64,000 bases of DNA from contig NZ_JAQFIL010000001.1 in the NCBI RefSeq assembly GCF_029504655.1, positions 2,175,001 through 2,239,000 of the forward strand, written 5' to 3'. The position numbers and the translations under genes were made by a program. Each line of letters opens with the position of its first letter. Within the stretch, counting starts at the first letter, position 1. Origin of the DNA: Catalinimonas alkaloidigena (lineage in GTDB: Bacteria > Bacteroidota > Bacteroidia > Cytophagales > Cyclobacteriaceae). A model generated the notes under the pieces. It searched no databases and was not told where the DNA came from. It saw only the letters and a list, made by a program, of their open reading frames with translations. Below are positions 23,868-33,892 of the stretch, in pieces.

Positions 23868-25463
23868 ATGAAATATATATCTAAAGTATTCATGCTCATG
23901 GTCGCGGGGACGCTTTTCTACTCCTGCGACGACTTTCTGGAGGAAGCACCCAGAGATGAAATAAGCTTAAACCAGTTTTTTACTGAACCCGCACATGCTG
24001 AAAATGCGGTGAATGCATTATACCGTGTAGGTGCGCCTCAGATGTATTCCGATGGTGGCGTTTATTCCGGTAAAAGAGGAATGTACGGACCCTATTTATC
24101 CGGTTTCTTTGATAATGAGTACAAAGGTCAGGAACCATATATACAGTTTGCTCAGCAACTCACATTGAATGGTACCAACATTGACGGCTTTTCCAATGGC
24201 ATCTGGTCTGACCTTTATCTGGCTATTGCCAGAGCAAATAATGCGATCAGGTATATCCCTGAAACACCGGGCTTAGCAGATGCTGACGCCAACCGCCTGA
24301 TGGCAGAAGCTCGTTTCTTCCGTGCTTTTGCCTATTTCTATCTGGTGCGTTTTTATGGGGAGGTCCCTTTAATAGAAGAGCCTTACGAAGCTATTGAAGA
24401 CATCTATGTAGCTAGCAGCTCAGTTGCTGATGTATATAATCTGATCGTTAGCGATTTAGAGTATGCGATTAATGAAGGAGGACTATCAGATGCAGCTATG
24501 GTCAACAATGCTTTTAGAGTAACGCAGGGAGCTGCCGCGACCTTGCTTTCAGAAGTATACCTGACCATGAGTGGGTATCCTTTGCAGGAAGACCATTATG
24601 CTGATGCTGCTGACATGGCTCGTATGGTCATCAATAGTGGTACTTACACATTGGTACAAAATGATATGGAAGGGGGAGAGATTGATTTTGAAAACTCCGC
24701 CTACAATAAGATCAGACGGGAGGAGGCTTTGGCTGAAGAATATATCTACCTGGTAGAGTATCTGGTAGGCATTGAAACTTCTACTTATCCTCAATGGTCT
24801 TACCCTGTCGCTTACGCCAGTGATGTGGAGTATGCAATTACGAACGGGGCTTACCAGCCTGTAGATGAATTTATGTGGGGATACGATCAGGAGAATGATC
24901 TACGCGCACAAAACAAGCAGTATTTCCATACCACCTTTACGCACAGTGATGGTTCCACTTCTACATTTCCTCCTACTCCCTATATCTGGCATGATGATGA
25001 TGCGCTTTTCCAAACCGCTACTTCCGGTAAAGATGCGAGAGCGTTAAGCTATTCTGAGGTGCTGCTGACTGCGGCTGAATCTATTGCCCGTTCTGAGGGG
25101 GTAACCGCAGAAGCGGTTGACTACCTGGCTCAGGTGAGAGACAGAGCTTACTGGAAGCAGGACATCAGTGAGATTAGGGATGCATTAACCGGTCTTTCGG
25201 TAGATGAATTTGTAGAAGAAGTGTGGGAAGAGCGTTACCGTGAACTGGTTTTTGACTTCAAACTGTGGTTTGACATGACCAGAACCAGAACTTATCCTGA
25301 GACTTCTGAAGATGCAAATGGTGAAATTGTATTCGCACCATTGGTTGGGCACGAAAATACCTGGGGGCAGACTTTTGAGGAGAAGCATCTGTTGCTGCCT
25401 ATCCCTCAGCGAGAACTCCAAAGGAATCCTCAACTACAACAAAACGAAGGATACACTGAATAA
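23868..25463 (+). CDS. SusD/RagB nutrient-binding lipoprotein (SusD1)
   Basis: The 531-residue protein starts with a lipoprotein signal (MKYISKVFMLMVAGTLFYSC, Cys20) followed by acidic DDFLEE. It has the typical SusD_RagB helices: NAVNALYRVGAP, then the TPR-like region with RLMAEARFFRAFAYFYLVRFYGEVPL, and the C-terminal region VEEVWEERYRELVFDFKLWFDMTR with the ending LLPIPQRELQRNPQLQQNEGY. It is the lid partner of SusC1, opening to take up a ligand at the cell surface. It belongs to the classical SusD family, unlike SusD2 and SusD3, which are of the SusD-like_2 type. Confidence 0.94.
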   Translation: MKYISKVFMLMVAGTLFYSCDDFLEEAPRDEISLNQFFTEPAHAENAVNALYRVGAPQMYSDGGVYSGKRGMYGPYLSGFFDNEYKGQEPYIQFAQQLTLNGTNIDGFSNGIWSDLYLAIARANNAIRYIPETPGLADADANRLMAEARFFRAFAYFYLVRFYGEVPLIEEPYEAIEDIYVASSSVADVYNLIVSDLEYAINEGGLSDAAMVNNAFRVTQGAAATLLSEVYLTMSGYPLQEDHYADAADMARMVINSGTYTLVQNDMEGGEIDFENSAYNKIRREEALAEEYIYLVEYLVGIETSTYPQWSYPVAYASDVEYAITNGAYQPVDEFMWGYDQENDLRAQNKQYFHTTFTHSDGSTSTFPPTPYIWHDDDALFQTATSGKDARALSYSEVLLTAAESIARSEGVTAEAVDYLAQVRDRAYWKQDISEIRDALTGLSVDEFVEEVWEERYRELVFDFKLWFDMTRTRTYPETSEDANGEIVFAPLVGHENTWGQTFEEKHLLLPIPQRELQRNPQLQQNEGYTE

Positions 25464-25485
25464 GCACATACCACTTTATGGTAGA

Positions 25486-25517
25486 TACCGTCATCCTGAT
25501 CAGGGTGACGGTATTTT
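25486..25517 (+). terminator. Terminator after SusD1, overlapping the acetyltransferase 3' end
   Basis: TACCGTCA (25486-25493) pairs with TGACGGTA (25506-25513), with four more inner pairs around a GATC loop, followed by TTTT. The 3' end of the convergent acetyltransferase gene (stop at 25500-25502) lies inside the hairpin, so the two genes share this sequence. Confidence 0.75.
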
Positions 25518-26039
25518 GTTTACACCAGTATTTGGATATTTATCAATTCTGTAAAAAACAGTGGGCTTATCATTTTCCATACGTAGTTCAATGAATTTCA
25601 TTCCCAGTCGTTCCGCCAGCTTTTGAGAAGCCATGTGGGGCTGGTCCATCGCAGCAATCAGATAGGTGAATGAAAGTTTTTCAAAAGCATAAGTAATGAT
25701 CGCCTGCGCCGCTTCAGTAGCATAACCTTTAGCGGTTTGAGATTCTTTTAAAGCATAAATCAGTTGTGGTTGTGCTTCACCAAAAAAGTACCATAGTCCG
25801 GTGAAACCAATAGTTTCATCCGTGCCCGGAAGGTTTATTTTCCAAATGCCAAAGTGATCGTGCTGGAAGTGTTTTTCATTTTGCTCCAGAATCTGATGTA
25901 CAGAATCAAGAGTAATGATTTCATCATCCCAGAGATATTTTCGGATAAAACTTTGGGAGTTCAAATCATGAAACAACTCGTATTCCTGCCTTTCAAAGGG
26001 AATGAGGCTAATTCTGGAGGTATTGAGTTTACAGTTCAT
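25500..26039 (-). CDS. GNAT-family N-acetyltransferase (RimJ/RimL type)
   Basis: From ATG 26039 (MNCKLNTSRISLIPFE) the protein has 179 residues; a longer frame to 26066 adds nine. It has the GNAT_3 layout: an N-terminal strand, SQSFIRKYLWDDEIITLDSVHQILEQNE, the central strands IGFTGLWYFFG and PQLIYALKESQTAKGYATEAAQAIITYAFE (the acetyl-CoA binding A-motif, Q/R-x-x-G-x-A/G), and HMASQKLAERLGMKFIEL. The substrate is unknown; relatives acetylate protein N-termini, spermidine or antibiotics. It is inserted, in opposite orientation, between SusD1 and the GH92 gene, so it is not part of their transcript. Confidence 0.8.
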   Translation of the reverse strand: MNCKLNTSRISLIPFERQEYELFHDLNSQSFIRKYLWDDEIITLDSVHQILEQNEKHFQHDHFGIWKINLPGTDETIGFTGLWYFFGEAQPQLIYALKESQTAKGYATEAAQAIITYAFEKLSFTYLIAAMDQPHMASQKLAERLGMKFIELRMENDKPTVFYRIDKYPNTGVNKIPSP

Positions 26040-26186
26040 TGCCCTGTATTGTTTGGATTGCAGCATAGAACTAAACCGTAGTATAACTCAAGTTACAGGT
26101 TTACCATCAGAAATAAAACAGTTAGTGCATGGGACAATTGGCGCTACTGCATACGTTGCTCTTATGGATAATAAAGTTCAATTTAG

Positions 26187-26200
26187 CGCTCAAATGAGCG
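26187..26200. promoter_or_regulatory. 14-bp dyad before the GH92 gene
   Basis: CGCTCA, AA, TGAGCG at 26187-26200 form a perfect dyad ending 34 bases before the GH92 start. The GH92 gene cannot be read through from the SusD1 terminator plus a convergent gene, so it needs its own promoter, and this is a candidate operator for it. Confidence 0.35.
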
Positions 26201-26234
26201 AGGCTTTATCTTCAAATACATTTATTACACACTC

Positions 26235-28532
26235 ATGAAATATATTCTGAACTTCACGAAGTTTGCGTTACTATTGCTGCTCATGCTATGGCAGGTGAAT
26301 GTGGCAGTGGCACAGCAGAAAAAGCAGCCCCTTGATTATGTAAATACCCTTATGGGTACCGATTCTGAGTTTACGCTCTCTAATGGAAATACCTACCCGG
26401 CAGTAGCGCTGCCCTGGGGTATGAACTTCTGGACGCCACAAACCAGCGACATGGGTGATGGCTGGGGATATAAATATGATGATTATAAAATCAGAGGGAT
26501 TAAACAAACCCATCAACCCAGCCCGTGGATCAATGATTATGCAGCATTTGCACTGATGGCCATGACCGGTCAGCCGGTTTTTGACGAAGAAGAGAGAGGA
26601 AGCTGGTTTTCACACAAAGCTGAAATAGCCAAACCTCATTACTATAAGGTTTATCTGGCTGATTATGACGTAATGGTAGAAGTGACACCCACCGAAAGAG
26701 CAGCTGTATTTCGTTTTACGTTTCCTGAAAGTGATAGCTCTTACATACTACTGGATGCTTTTAACAAAGGCTCAAAAGTCAGTATTGACAAAGCTGGAAG
26801 AAAGATAGTGGGCTACTGCAGAAATAATTCAGGAGGGGTACCCGACAACTTCCACAACTACTTTGTGGCTGAATTTAGCAAAGACTTTACACTTACTCAC
26901 ACCTGGGAAGATAGTGTGATGCAGGAAAATAGTACTGCTGCGGAAGGTAATCATAGCGGTGGATTTGTAGGCTTTCCTACTACCAAAGGTGAAGTGGTGA
27001 CGGTGAAAGTAGCATCATCCTTCATCAGCCCTGAACAGGCTGCGCTGAACCTTAAACGCGAAGTAGGAGGCGCCGATTTTGATACCATTTTGAGCCGGGC
27101 AGAAGAAAGTTGGAACAAGGAGTTGAGTAGAATAGAAGTAGAGGGTGGTACTACTGAGCAGAAAGCTACCTTTTACTCCTGCCTATATCGGATTTTGCTT
27201 TTCCCCCGTAAGTTTTATGAGTTCAACGCGCAGGATGAAATGGTGCACTACAGTCCCTATAATGGAGAAGTATTGCCCGGCTATATGTTTACCGATAATG
27301 GCTTCTGGGATACTTTCCGTGCCGTGTTTCCTTTCTTTACATTAATGTATCCTGAATTCAATAGTAATGTGATGCAGGGGCTGGTCAATACATATAAGGA
27401 GAGCGGTTGGCTACCAGAGTGGGCTAGTCCCGGACACAGAGGAAGCATGATTGGCTCCAACTCGGCAGTGAATATCGCTGACTCCTACCTGAAAGGAATT
27501 CGTGGTTACGATATTGAAACACTTTATGAAGCCATGATCAAAAATACCAAAAGTGTGGGCCCTATCCATTCAGTAGGTCGCTATGGCGCTGATTATTATA
27601 ATGAGTTAGGCTATGTTCCCTACGATGTAGGTATTAATGAAAACGCTGCAAGGTCACTTGAGTATGCCTTCGCTGACTTCAATATCGCTGAACTGGCCAA
27701 AGCTTTGGGTAAACCCCAAAAGGAGGTAGCGCTATATGAAAAGCGGGCACAAAACTATCATAAGCTTTTTGATGAAGAAACCGGCTTGATGCGGGGAAAA
27801 AACGAAGATGGCACATTCCAGCAGCCTTTCAATCCTTTCAAATGGGGGGATGCTTTTACCGAAGGTAACAGTTGGCATTACAGCTGGTCGGTCTTTCAGG
27901 ATATTGAAGGCTTAAGCCAATTGATGGGCGGGCACGATGCTTTTGTGAACAAGCTGGATTCAGTTTTTACGCTTCCACCCATATTTGATGATTCTTATTA
28001 TGGCTTTCCGATTCACGAAATCCGTGAAATGCAGATTGTAAATATGGGGCAGTATGCACATGGCAACCAGCCTATACAGCATATGGTTTACCTCTATAAT
28101 TATGCAGGACAGCCGTGGAAGACGCAGTACCATGTGCGTAATGTGATGAACAAACTATATACACCTTATCCGGATGGTTACTGTGGTGATGAAGATAATG
28201 GTCAGACATCTGCCTGGTACGTTTTTTCTGCGATGGGATTCTATCCGGTTACTCCCGGTACTCAGCAGTATGTGCTGGGTAGTCCGGTATTTGAGCGAGT
28301 GACATTGCACCTGCCCAATGGAGAGACTTTCATAATTGATGCTGAAGGTAACGACAAGGAAACCCCATACATTGAGGAGGCCAGCCTGAATGGACAGACT
28401 TATACGCGCAATTATCTTGAACATGATAAAATATTGGAAGGCGTTACGCTTAAGCTGGAGATGAGTACACAGCCTGCTGAAGGGAGAGGTACTGAGCCCG
28501 ATGATTTTCCATTCTCCATGACTAAACCCTAA
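26235..28532 (+). CDS. GH92 alpha-mannosidase
   Basis: The 765-residue exo-alpha-mannosidase has a signal peptide (hydrophobic MKYILNFTKFALLLLLMLW, cleavage near VAVAQ) and the two domains of GH92. The N-terminal beta-sandwich includes LDYVNTLMGTDSEFT and IRGIKQTHQPSPWINDY. The (alpha/alpha)6 domain includes TDNGFWDTFRAVFP, PGHRGSMIGSNSAV, TEGNSWHYSW with Glu543 (general acid), HGNQPIQHM, and GDEDNGQTSAW with Asp652 and Asp654 (catalytic base, Ca2+ site). Family members release mannose from N-glycans or fungal mannan and require Ca2+. The linkage it cleaves cannot be read. It is bounded by SusC/SusD pairs on both sides and ends with a perfect terminator. Confidence 0.95.
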   Translation: MKYILNFTKFALLLLLMLWQVNVAVAQQKKQPLDYVNTLMGTDSEFTLSNGNTYPAVALPWGMNFWTPQTSDMGDGWGYKYDDYKIRGIKQTHQPSPWINDYAAFALMAMTGQPVFDEEERGSWFSHKAEIAKPHYYKVYLADYDVMVEVTPTERAAVFRFTFPESDSSYILLDAFNKGSKVSIDKAGRKIVGYCRNNSGGVPDNFHNYFVAEFSKDFTLTHTWEDSVMQENSTAAEGNHSGGFVGFPTTKGEVVTVKVASSFISPEQAALNLKREVGGADFDTILSRAEESWNKELSRIEVEGGTTEQKATFYSCLYRILLFPRKFYEFNAQDEMVHYSPYNGEVLPGYMFTDNGFWDTFRAVFPFFTLMYPEFNSNVMQGLVNTYKESGWLPEWASPGHRGSMIGSNSAVNIADSYLKGIRGYDIETLYEAMIKNTKSVGPIHSVGRYGADYYNELGYVPYDVGINENAARSLEYAFADFNIAELAKALGKPQKEVALYEKRAQNYHKLFDEETGLMRGKNEDGTFQQPFNPFKWGDAFTEGNSWHYSWSVFQDIEGLSQLMGGHDAFVNKLDSVFTLPPIFDDSYYGFPIHEIREMQIVNMGQYAHGNQPIQHMVYLYNYAGQPWKTQYHVRNVMNKLYTPYPDGYCGDEDNGQTSAWYVFSAMGFYPVTPGTQQYVLGSPVFERVTLHLPNGETFIIDAEGNDKETPYIEEASLNGQTYTRNYLEHDKILEGVTLKLEMSTQPAEGRGTEPDDFPFSMTKP

Positions 28533-28553
28533 ACAGCAATCATATTCTGAAGA

Positions 28554-28586
28554 AAAAGGGTGTCCCAGTTCAGTTGACACCCTTTT
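28554..28586 (+). terminator. Strong terminator after the GH92 gene
   Basis: AAAAGGGTGTC (28554-28564) pairs perfectly with GACACCCTTTT (28576-28586), 11 base pairs around an 11-base loop. The A-run and T-run allow work on both strands. It separates the GH92 transcript from the SusC2/SusD2 pair. Confidence 0.85.
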
Positions 28587-29023
28587 CTATATAAAAATCA
28601 CAATAAAATTGAATTCAGGTATCAGCTATATCATCAGATAAAAGTAAAAATTGTGTATATATTATAATCGTGAATAATAATATGCTGTGAGTTAATTTTA
28701 TACTAATAAGCTATTTTATGAATTTTTAGTAAATAATTTTTACGAAAATTCATTGCAATACTTTGACCGTTAGTCTGAATCAGCTTTTTTTTTTAGTCCG
28801 TAGGGTTGTTCTTACAAACATCTTTGTATTTGCTCTGTTAAAGGGTTGAGGTCGTAGCACAAGTAATTTTTCCGGAACACTTATTCCTGATACTTGCTTA
28901 CCCTTCAAGTATAATGTGGTCTTTCCGTTTTGTTTTGCTGCCCTTATTTTTAAAAATCTGAAAGTTTTTTTGGCGCTCGTAGCTGTCCCTTTCAGAATCT
29001 ATTTCTAACTAAACATTCCTGAT
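28587..29023 (+). promoter_or_regulatory. Long upstream region of SusC2 with several inverted repeats
   Basis: The 437-base gap is AT-rich and gene-free. It holds TACAAA/TTTGTA (28813-28828, four-base loop), ATACTTG/CAAGTAT (28890-28896 and 28906-28912, nine-base spacer) and a TCTGAAAG/CTTTCAGA pair flanking the last 60 bases before the gene. No exact TAnnTTTG was found near the start. SusC2/SusD2 have no sigma/FecR genes of their own, so control sites here are expected; which of the repeats matters is unknown. Confidence 0.35.
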
Positions 29024-32000
29024 ATGAGAAGTACATTTACCCGACTGTGGTTCATCCACTTTCATCATGTCCATTCATTAATAGCATCATTGCTCTTTAT
29101 TACGTGCTTTGGTGTTGCCAGTCATTCGGCCATGGCACAAGACAAAACAGTAAAAGGTAGCGTCAAGGATGCCAGTAGCGGAGAAGCATTAATAGGAGTT
29201 TCTGTTGTCATACAAGGTACTTCCCAGGGTACCGTAACTGATGTAAATGGGGATTATAGAGTGCAGGTATCCTCTCCGGATGATGTATTGGTTTTTTCCT
29301 TTATAGGCTATCAGACTGTTAACGAACGCGTAGGAGAGCGTAATACCATAAACCTGGAAATGCAAGTAGATACTAAGCAGTTATCTGAAGTAGTAGTTAC
29401 TGCGCTGGGTGTAGAGCGAGAAAGCAAATCGCTGGGATATACGGTACAAAAAGTAAGTGGAGAAGAGATCACCCAAGCCAGAGAGACAAATGTTATAAAC
29501 GCCTTGGCAGGTAAAGTTGCGGGAGTAAATATTGTTGGAAGCTCTTCCGGGCCTACCGCATCATCCAACATCACCATTCGTGGACAGTCTTCACTGTCCG
29601 GTAATAACCAGCCACTTTTCGTAGTCAACGGTTTGCCCATTACCAATGGTCTGAACAGCCCTGGCGATGGACTGAATGGTTCTACTACCATTGACTTCGG
29701 TAATGCTGCCAGTTTGATTAATCCTGATGATATAGCGGAGATCAGCGTATTGAAAGGACCAACCGCAGCTGCGCTCTATGGTACACGAGCTGCCAATGGA
29801 GTCGTGCTGATTACTACCAAAACCGGTAAAGATGCTGAAGGCTTTGGGGTGGAAATCAATTCCAACACTTCATTTCAATCGGTGCTCCGTTGGCCTGATT
29901 ACCAGAACTCCTACGGGGGTGGTGGCTACGGTAAGCGTGACTATGTAAACGGAACGCAGTATACTGGAAGCTATGATGCGTTTGGAGAAAGCTGGGGGCC
30001 TCCGATGGATGGTAGGCTGGTAAGGCAATTTGGATCCGAGGGTGAGCCGGTACCTTTCAATCCATCTCCCGATAACATAAAAAATTTCTTTCGTACCGGG
30101 CGCACATTTACCAATAACGTTGCTTTAAACTACCATAAAGATGAAGCGGACTTCCGCCTCTCTTATACCAATTTAGATCAGCAAGGGGTAGTACCTAATT
30201 CTGATCTTAGCAGAAATACTTTCTTTACCAGCGCAGGCACGCGCATTGCTGAAAAGTTAAGTGTTCGTGGAAATATGTTTTACATTGATGGACAGTCCGG
30301 AAATGTTCCCAATGCCGGTTATGATGAATCATCATCTATCATGTACGGTTGGTTGTGGTACCCAAGAAATTTACCGATCTCAAAACTAGAAGACTACTGG
30401 GAGGTTGAAGATGTACAGCAACGCAACCATGAGTCCCTCTGGACAAACAACCCCTACTTTTTGGTCAATGAAAATACCAATAGTTACCAGCGTCGGAGAT
30501 TTATCGGAAACGTAAATCTTATCTATGACATCACAGACAATCTGAAAGCACGCTTCCGCACCAGTGGAGATGTGAATAATGAAAGCCGTCAGTTTCGTCG
30601 CGCGGTGTCTACCCGGGGGACTCCCGAAGAACAGGGCAGCTACCGAGAAGATGAACTTTACTTTCGCGAGACCAACCATGAGTTGCTGATTACTTATAGT
30701 GGGGGGGAGATATCAGAAAATCTGTTTACATATGAAGTATCAGTAGGTGGAAACCGGATGAAGCAAATTAGCTCCACTACCCGTAATTATGCTCCCGGCC
30801 TTACGATCCCCGGCTTATTTAACCTGGGCAATGCCCGTGGAAATATCATTACCAATCAGTTTGACCAGGAAAAGCAGATCAATAGTATTTTTGGCCTGGC
30901 CAATATCGCTTACCAAAATATGATTTTTCTGGATCTGACCGCTCGTAATGACTGGTCCAGTACGCTTCCTATAAATAATAATTCATACTTCTATCCATCA
31001 GTTTCTCTGAGTGCAGTGATTTCTGATTTGTTTGATATTTCTCCTTCATCGCCTATCGCATTCGCTAAAATCAGAGCGGGCTATGCGCAGGTGGGTGGTG
31101 ATACAGATCCCTACAATATCGCAAATGTGTATGAATTTGGAAATATCTGGGGTGGTCAGCCTGTAGCAAACAAAAGTGCTTTGCTTCGTAATCCCGATCT
31201 TAAGCCCGAGACTACCTCTACTTTTGAATTAGGAACGGATATCAGGTTTTTTGATGATCGGCTAGGTATAGATTTTACCTATTATTACATCAGCAGCCGT
31301 GACCAGATTTTGCAGGTACCCCTGGCCCAAACTACTGGTTATGCAGCGCGCCTGCTCAATGCCGGTGAGATTCAGAATAAAGGAGTAGAGTTGATGTTAA
31401 GAGCTACACCTCTGGAAACCAATGCAGGCTTAAACTGGGATGTTTCTTTGAATTTTGCCAGAAACAGAAGCGAAGTAATTTCTTTAGCTGATGGGATTAC
31501 CAATTATCAAATCGCGCCAGATATGTATCCCGGAGACGGTGGACAGGACCTTTCACTGGAAGCCAGGGTAGGAGAGCCTATGGGGCAATTGGTAGGACTT
31601 GACCTGCAAAGAGTTCAGGAAGGCCCTTATGCCGGAGAGGTAATCCATCAGAACGGAATCCCTTTGGTAAATACAGAAAAAGTTAGTGCCGGAACCTATC
31701 AGCCAGATTTTACTTTCGGTCTTTATAATACTTTCAACTACAAAAATTTCAGCTTTGGATTTCTGTTTGACGGACGTGTAGGGGGCAAAATCTTTAGCCG
31801 TACCCACACCATGCTGGTGAGTGGTGGCGCAATTACCAATGAAGACGATGAAAAGATCGGTAGTATACTGGAAGGTAGGGTGGAACATGAGCCTTTACAG
31901 TATGATGCAGAAGGAAACCCTCCATTGGATGAAAATGGAAATTACGTCTGGGGGCCTTTTGTTGACGAAGGTAGCTTTGTGGGTCCGGGAGTGATGAATG

Positions 32001-32368
32001 TAGGTACTGAGGAAAATCCTGAATATGTACCTAATGATGAGCCTGTGGCTACCCGGGATTACATCTACCGATACTATAACAATATTTTTAACAGGGATAT
32101 TATTACCACAGGTACTTTTGAAAATACCTGGGTAAAGTTAAGAGAGGTGATCATATCCTATAACTTACCTGCTTCCTTTACTGACCGCATTGGTTTACAG
32201 GCTGCTTCTGTATCTCTGGTAGGACGTAATCTTCTGCTGTTTACAGATGTGCCAACCATTGATCCCGAAGCATTTTCAATCAGGGATGGAAGGATTATCC
32301 AAGGGTTTGAGAGTACCCAGTTACCTTCTACCAGAAGTTTCGGCTTCAATATTAGTATCCGTCTGTAA
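29024..32368 (+). CDS. SusC/RagA TonB-linked transporter without STN domain (SusC2)
   Basis: The 1,114-residue outer-membrane protein has a signal peptide (about 1-39, ending SAMAQ), then directly the CarboxypepD_reg domain (VKGSVKDASSGEALIGVSVV, residues 43-113), the signature LSEVVVTALGVERESKSLGY (120-139), a plug (SGNNQPLFVVNGLPITNG; VLKGPTAAALYGTRAANGVVLI) and a beta-barrel to the C-terminus (FGFNISIRL). It lacks the STN domain, in line with the absence of adjacent sigma and FecR genes. SusD2 follows after 28 bases. It closely resembles SusC3 in the ALGVERE/SLGY segment. The ligand may be the same glycan the GH92 enzyme processes, but that is inference from position. Confidence 0.95.
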   Translation: MRSTFTRLWFIHFHHVHSLIASLLFITCFGVASHSAMAQDKTVKGSVKDASSGEALIGVSVVIQGTSQGTVTDVNGDYRVQVSSPDDVLVFSFIGYQTVNERVGERNTINLEMQVDTKQLSEVVVTALGVERESKSLGYTVQKVSGEEITQARETNVINALAGKVAGVNIVGSSSGPTASSNITIRGQSSLSGNNQPLFVVNGLPITNGLNSPGDGLNGSTTIDFGNAASLINPDDIAEISVLKGPTAAALYGTRAANGVVLITTKTGKDAEGFGVEINSNTSFQSVLRWPDYQNSYGGGGYGKRDYVNGTQYTGSYDAFGESWGPPMDGRLVRQFGSEGEPVPFNPSPDNIKNFFRTGRTFTNNVALNYHKDEADFRLSYTNLDQQGVVPNSDLSRNTFFTSAGTRIAEKLSVRGNMFYIDGQSGNVPNAGYDESSSIMYGWLWYPRNLPISKLEDYWEVEDVQQRNHESLWTNNPYFLVNENTNSYQRRRFIGNVNLIYDITDNLKARFRTSGDVNNESRQFRRAVSTRGTPEEQGSYREDELYFRETNHELLITYSGGEISENLFTYEVSVGGNRMKQISSTTRNYAPGLTIPGLFNLGNARGNIITNQFDQEKQINSIFGLANIAYQNMIFLDLTARNDWSSTLPINNNSYFYPSVSLSAVISDLFDISPSSPIAFAKIRAGYAQVGGDTDPYNIANVYEFGNIWGGQPVANKSALLRNPDLKPETTSTFELGTDIRFFDDRLGIDFTYYYISSRDQILQVPLAQTTGYAARLLNAGEIQNKGVELMLRATPLETNAGLNWDVSLNFARNRSEVISLADGITNYQIAPDMYPGDGGQDLSLEARVGEPMGQLVGLDLQRVQEGPYAGEVIHQNGIPLVNTEKVSAGTYQPDFTFGLYNTFNYKNFSFGFLFDGRVGGKIFSRTHTMLVSGGAITNEDDEKIGSILEGRVEHEPLQYDAEGNPPLDENGNYVWGPFVDEGSFVGPGVMNVGTEENPEYVPNDEPVATRDYIYRYYNNIFNRDIITTGTFENTWVKLREVIISYNLPASFTDRIGLQAASVSLVGRNLLLFTDVPTIDPEAFSIRDGRIIQGFESTQLPSTRSFGFNISIRL

Positions 32369-32396
32369 TCAATATTTCAAATAAAAATTGACCAAT

Positions 32397-33887
32397 ATGA
32401 AATCATTTATATATATATGCTTGATAGGATTGTTAGTGATAGCTGGCGCCTGTGATGAAGGCTTTGAAGAGGTGAATTCCAATCCTAATCAACCGGAAGA
32501 AGTAGCACCTAGCGCCATTTTGCCTCAGATTATCAGGTCTTCTGTTAATGCTTCAGTGGATCAGAGTTATCTGGTAGGCAATAACATTGTGCAACTTACC
32601 GCCAAAACCTTAAGGGTAGAAGTAGATATTTACAACTGGAATGCATTTGCCAATATTACCTGGTTTCCAATGTATGAGAGCCTACGCAATGTAATTGCTT
32701 TAGAACAAATCGCGGAGGAGCAGGAGCATGACAACTATCAGGCGGTTGCGCTGATCATGAAATCCTGGATTTTTTCGGTATTGACCGATGCATATGGAGA
32801 TATTCCTTATTATGAAGCCATAGCTGCTGATCAGGATATCAATTTTCCAGCGTACGATGCACAGGAAGATATTTATCTTGGAGAAGAAGGCTTGCTGGAT
32901 AATTTAGCCAGGGCAAATGATTTATTAAATACAGCCGGAAAAACGATTGAAGGAGATATTCTTTATGAGGGTGATGTAGAAAAATGGATCAGGCTGGCAA
33001 ATTCATTGAGATTGCGCCTGCTGGCTCGTATTTCAGAAAAAGAACCTCAATTGGCAATGCGTAACATGCAGGATATCGTAAACGCAGGGAATCATATGCA
33101 AAGCTATGAAGACAATGCAGCCCTTGAATACCTGAATGCCTTTCCTAATCAATTTCCTTTAATACCTCTCAAGACCGGTGATTTTGATGCGGTTAATATT
33201 GGGGCCAGGGTGGTAAATGTATTTAATGAACTCAATGATCCACGTCTCGCAATTTACGCACGCCCTGAAAATGCACCTATCAACGCTTCCATTGACCCTG
33301 TATATTCGGGCCTGGTCAATGGTAGTGGCGATCCTGATCAAAAGTCAAGGTTAGGTTATCCGTTTTATGATTACCCTGGTCATCAGACTGCGCCTGATAA
33401 AGCCGACGGTATCATCATGACCAATGCTGAAACACAGTTTATTCTGGCTGAGGCAGCAGAAAGAGGATGGATTACGGGTGATCCAGAGGTTTTTTATAGA
33501 GCAGGTGTGATAAGTAGTATGAATTACTGGGGAGTAAGTTTTCCTTACACTTCACCTGAGGGTGATGAAGTGACTATTAGTGATTTTGAAGACTATTACG
33601 CACAGCAAGAAGTAGATTATGCACAGGCCGAAAATAAATTACAGAGAATAGGAGAGCAAAAGTGGATTGCCATGTATTTTACAGGCTTGGAAGCCTGGTT
33701 TGACTGGAGGAGAACAGGTTTTCCTGTACTTGAGCCTACACCGAATAATGAAAACAATGATATCATTCCGATAAGGTTTATCTACCCTGGACAGGAACAA
33801 AACCTGAATAGTGAAAACTATCAGGAAGCGGTAGCTGCTCAGGGTCCTGATGATATCAATACAAAAATGTGGCTTGTTGAAGAATAA
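32397..33887 (+). CDS. SusD/RagB-family lipoprotein, SusD-like_2 type (SusD2)
   Basis: From ATG 32397 the protein has 496 residues; a TTG at 32388 is a weaker start. The lipoprotein signal MKSFIYICLIGLLVIAGAC ends with Cys19, and the mature end DEGFEEVNSNPNQPEEVAPS is diagnostic for the SusD-like_2 family. Other family marks are LTDAYGDIPYYEA, WIRLANSLRLRLLARIS, QFILAEAAERGW and the near-terminal EAWFDWRRTGFPVL. It is the surface lid for SusC2. A hairpin follows the stop. Confidence 0.93.
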   Translation: MKSFIYICLIGLLVIAGACDEGFEEVNSNPNQPEEVAPSAILPQIIRSSVNASVDQSYLVGNNIVQLTAKTLRVEVDIYNWNAFANITWFPMYESLRNVIALEQIAEEQEHDNYQAVALIMKSWIFSVLTDAYGDIPYYEAIAADQDINFPAYDAQEDIYLGEEGLLDNLARANDLLNTAGKTIEGDILYEGDVEKWIRLANSLRLRLLARISEKEPQLAMRNMQDIVNAGNHMQSYEDNAALEYLNAFPNQFPLIPLKTGDFDAVNIGARVVNVFNELNDPRLAIYARPENAPINASIDPVYSGLVNGSGDPDQKSRLGYPFYDYPGHQTAPDKADGIIMTNAETQFILAEAAERGWITGDPEVFYRAGVISSMNYWGVSFPYTSPEGDEVTISDFEDYYAQQEVDYAQAENKLQRIGEQKWIAMYFTGLEAWFDWRRTGFPVLEPTPNNENNDIIPIRFIYPGQEQNLNSENYQEAVAAQGPDDINTKMWLVEE

Positions 33888-33892
33888 AATTA

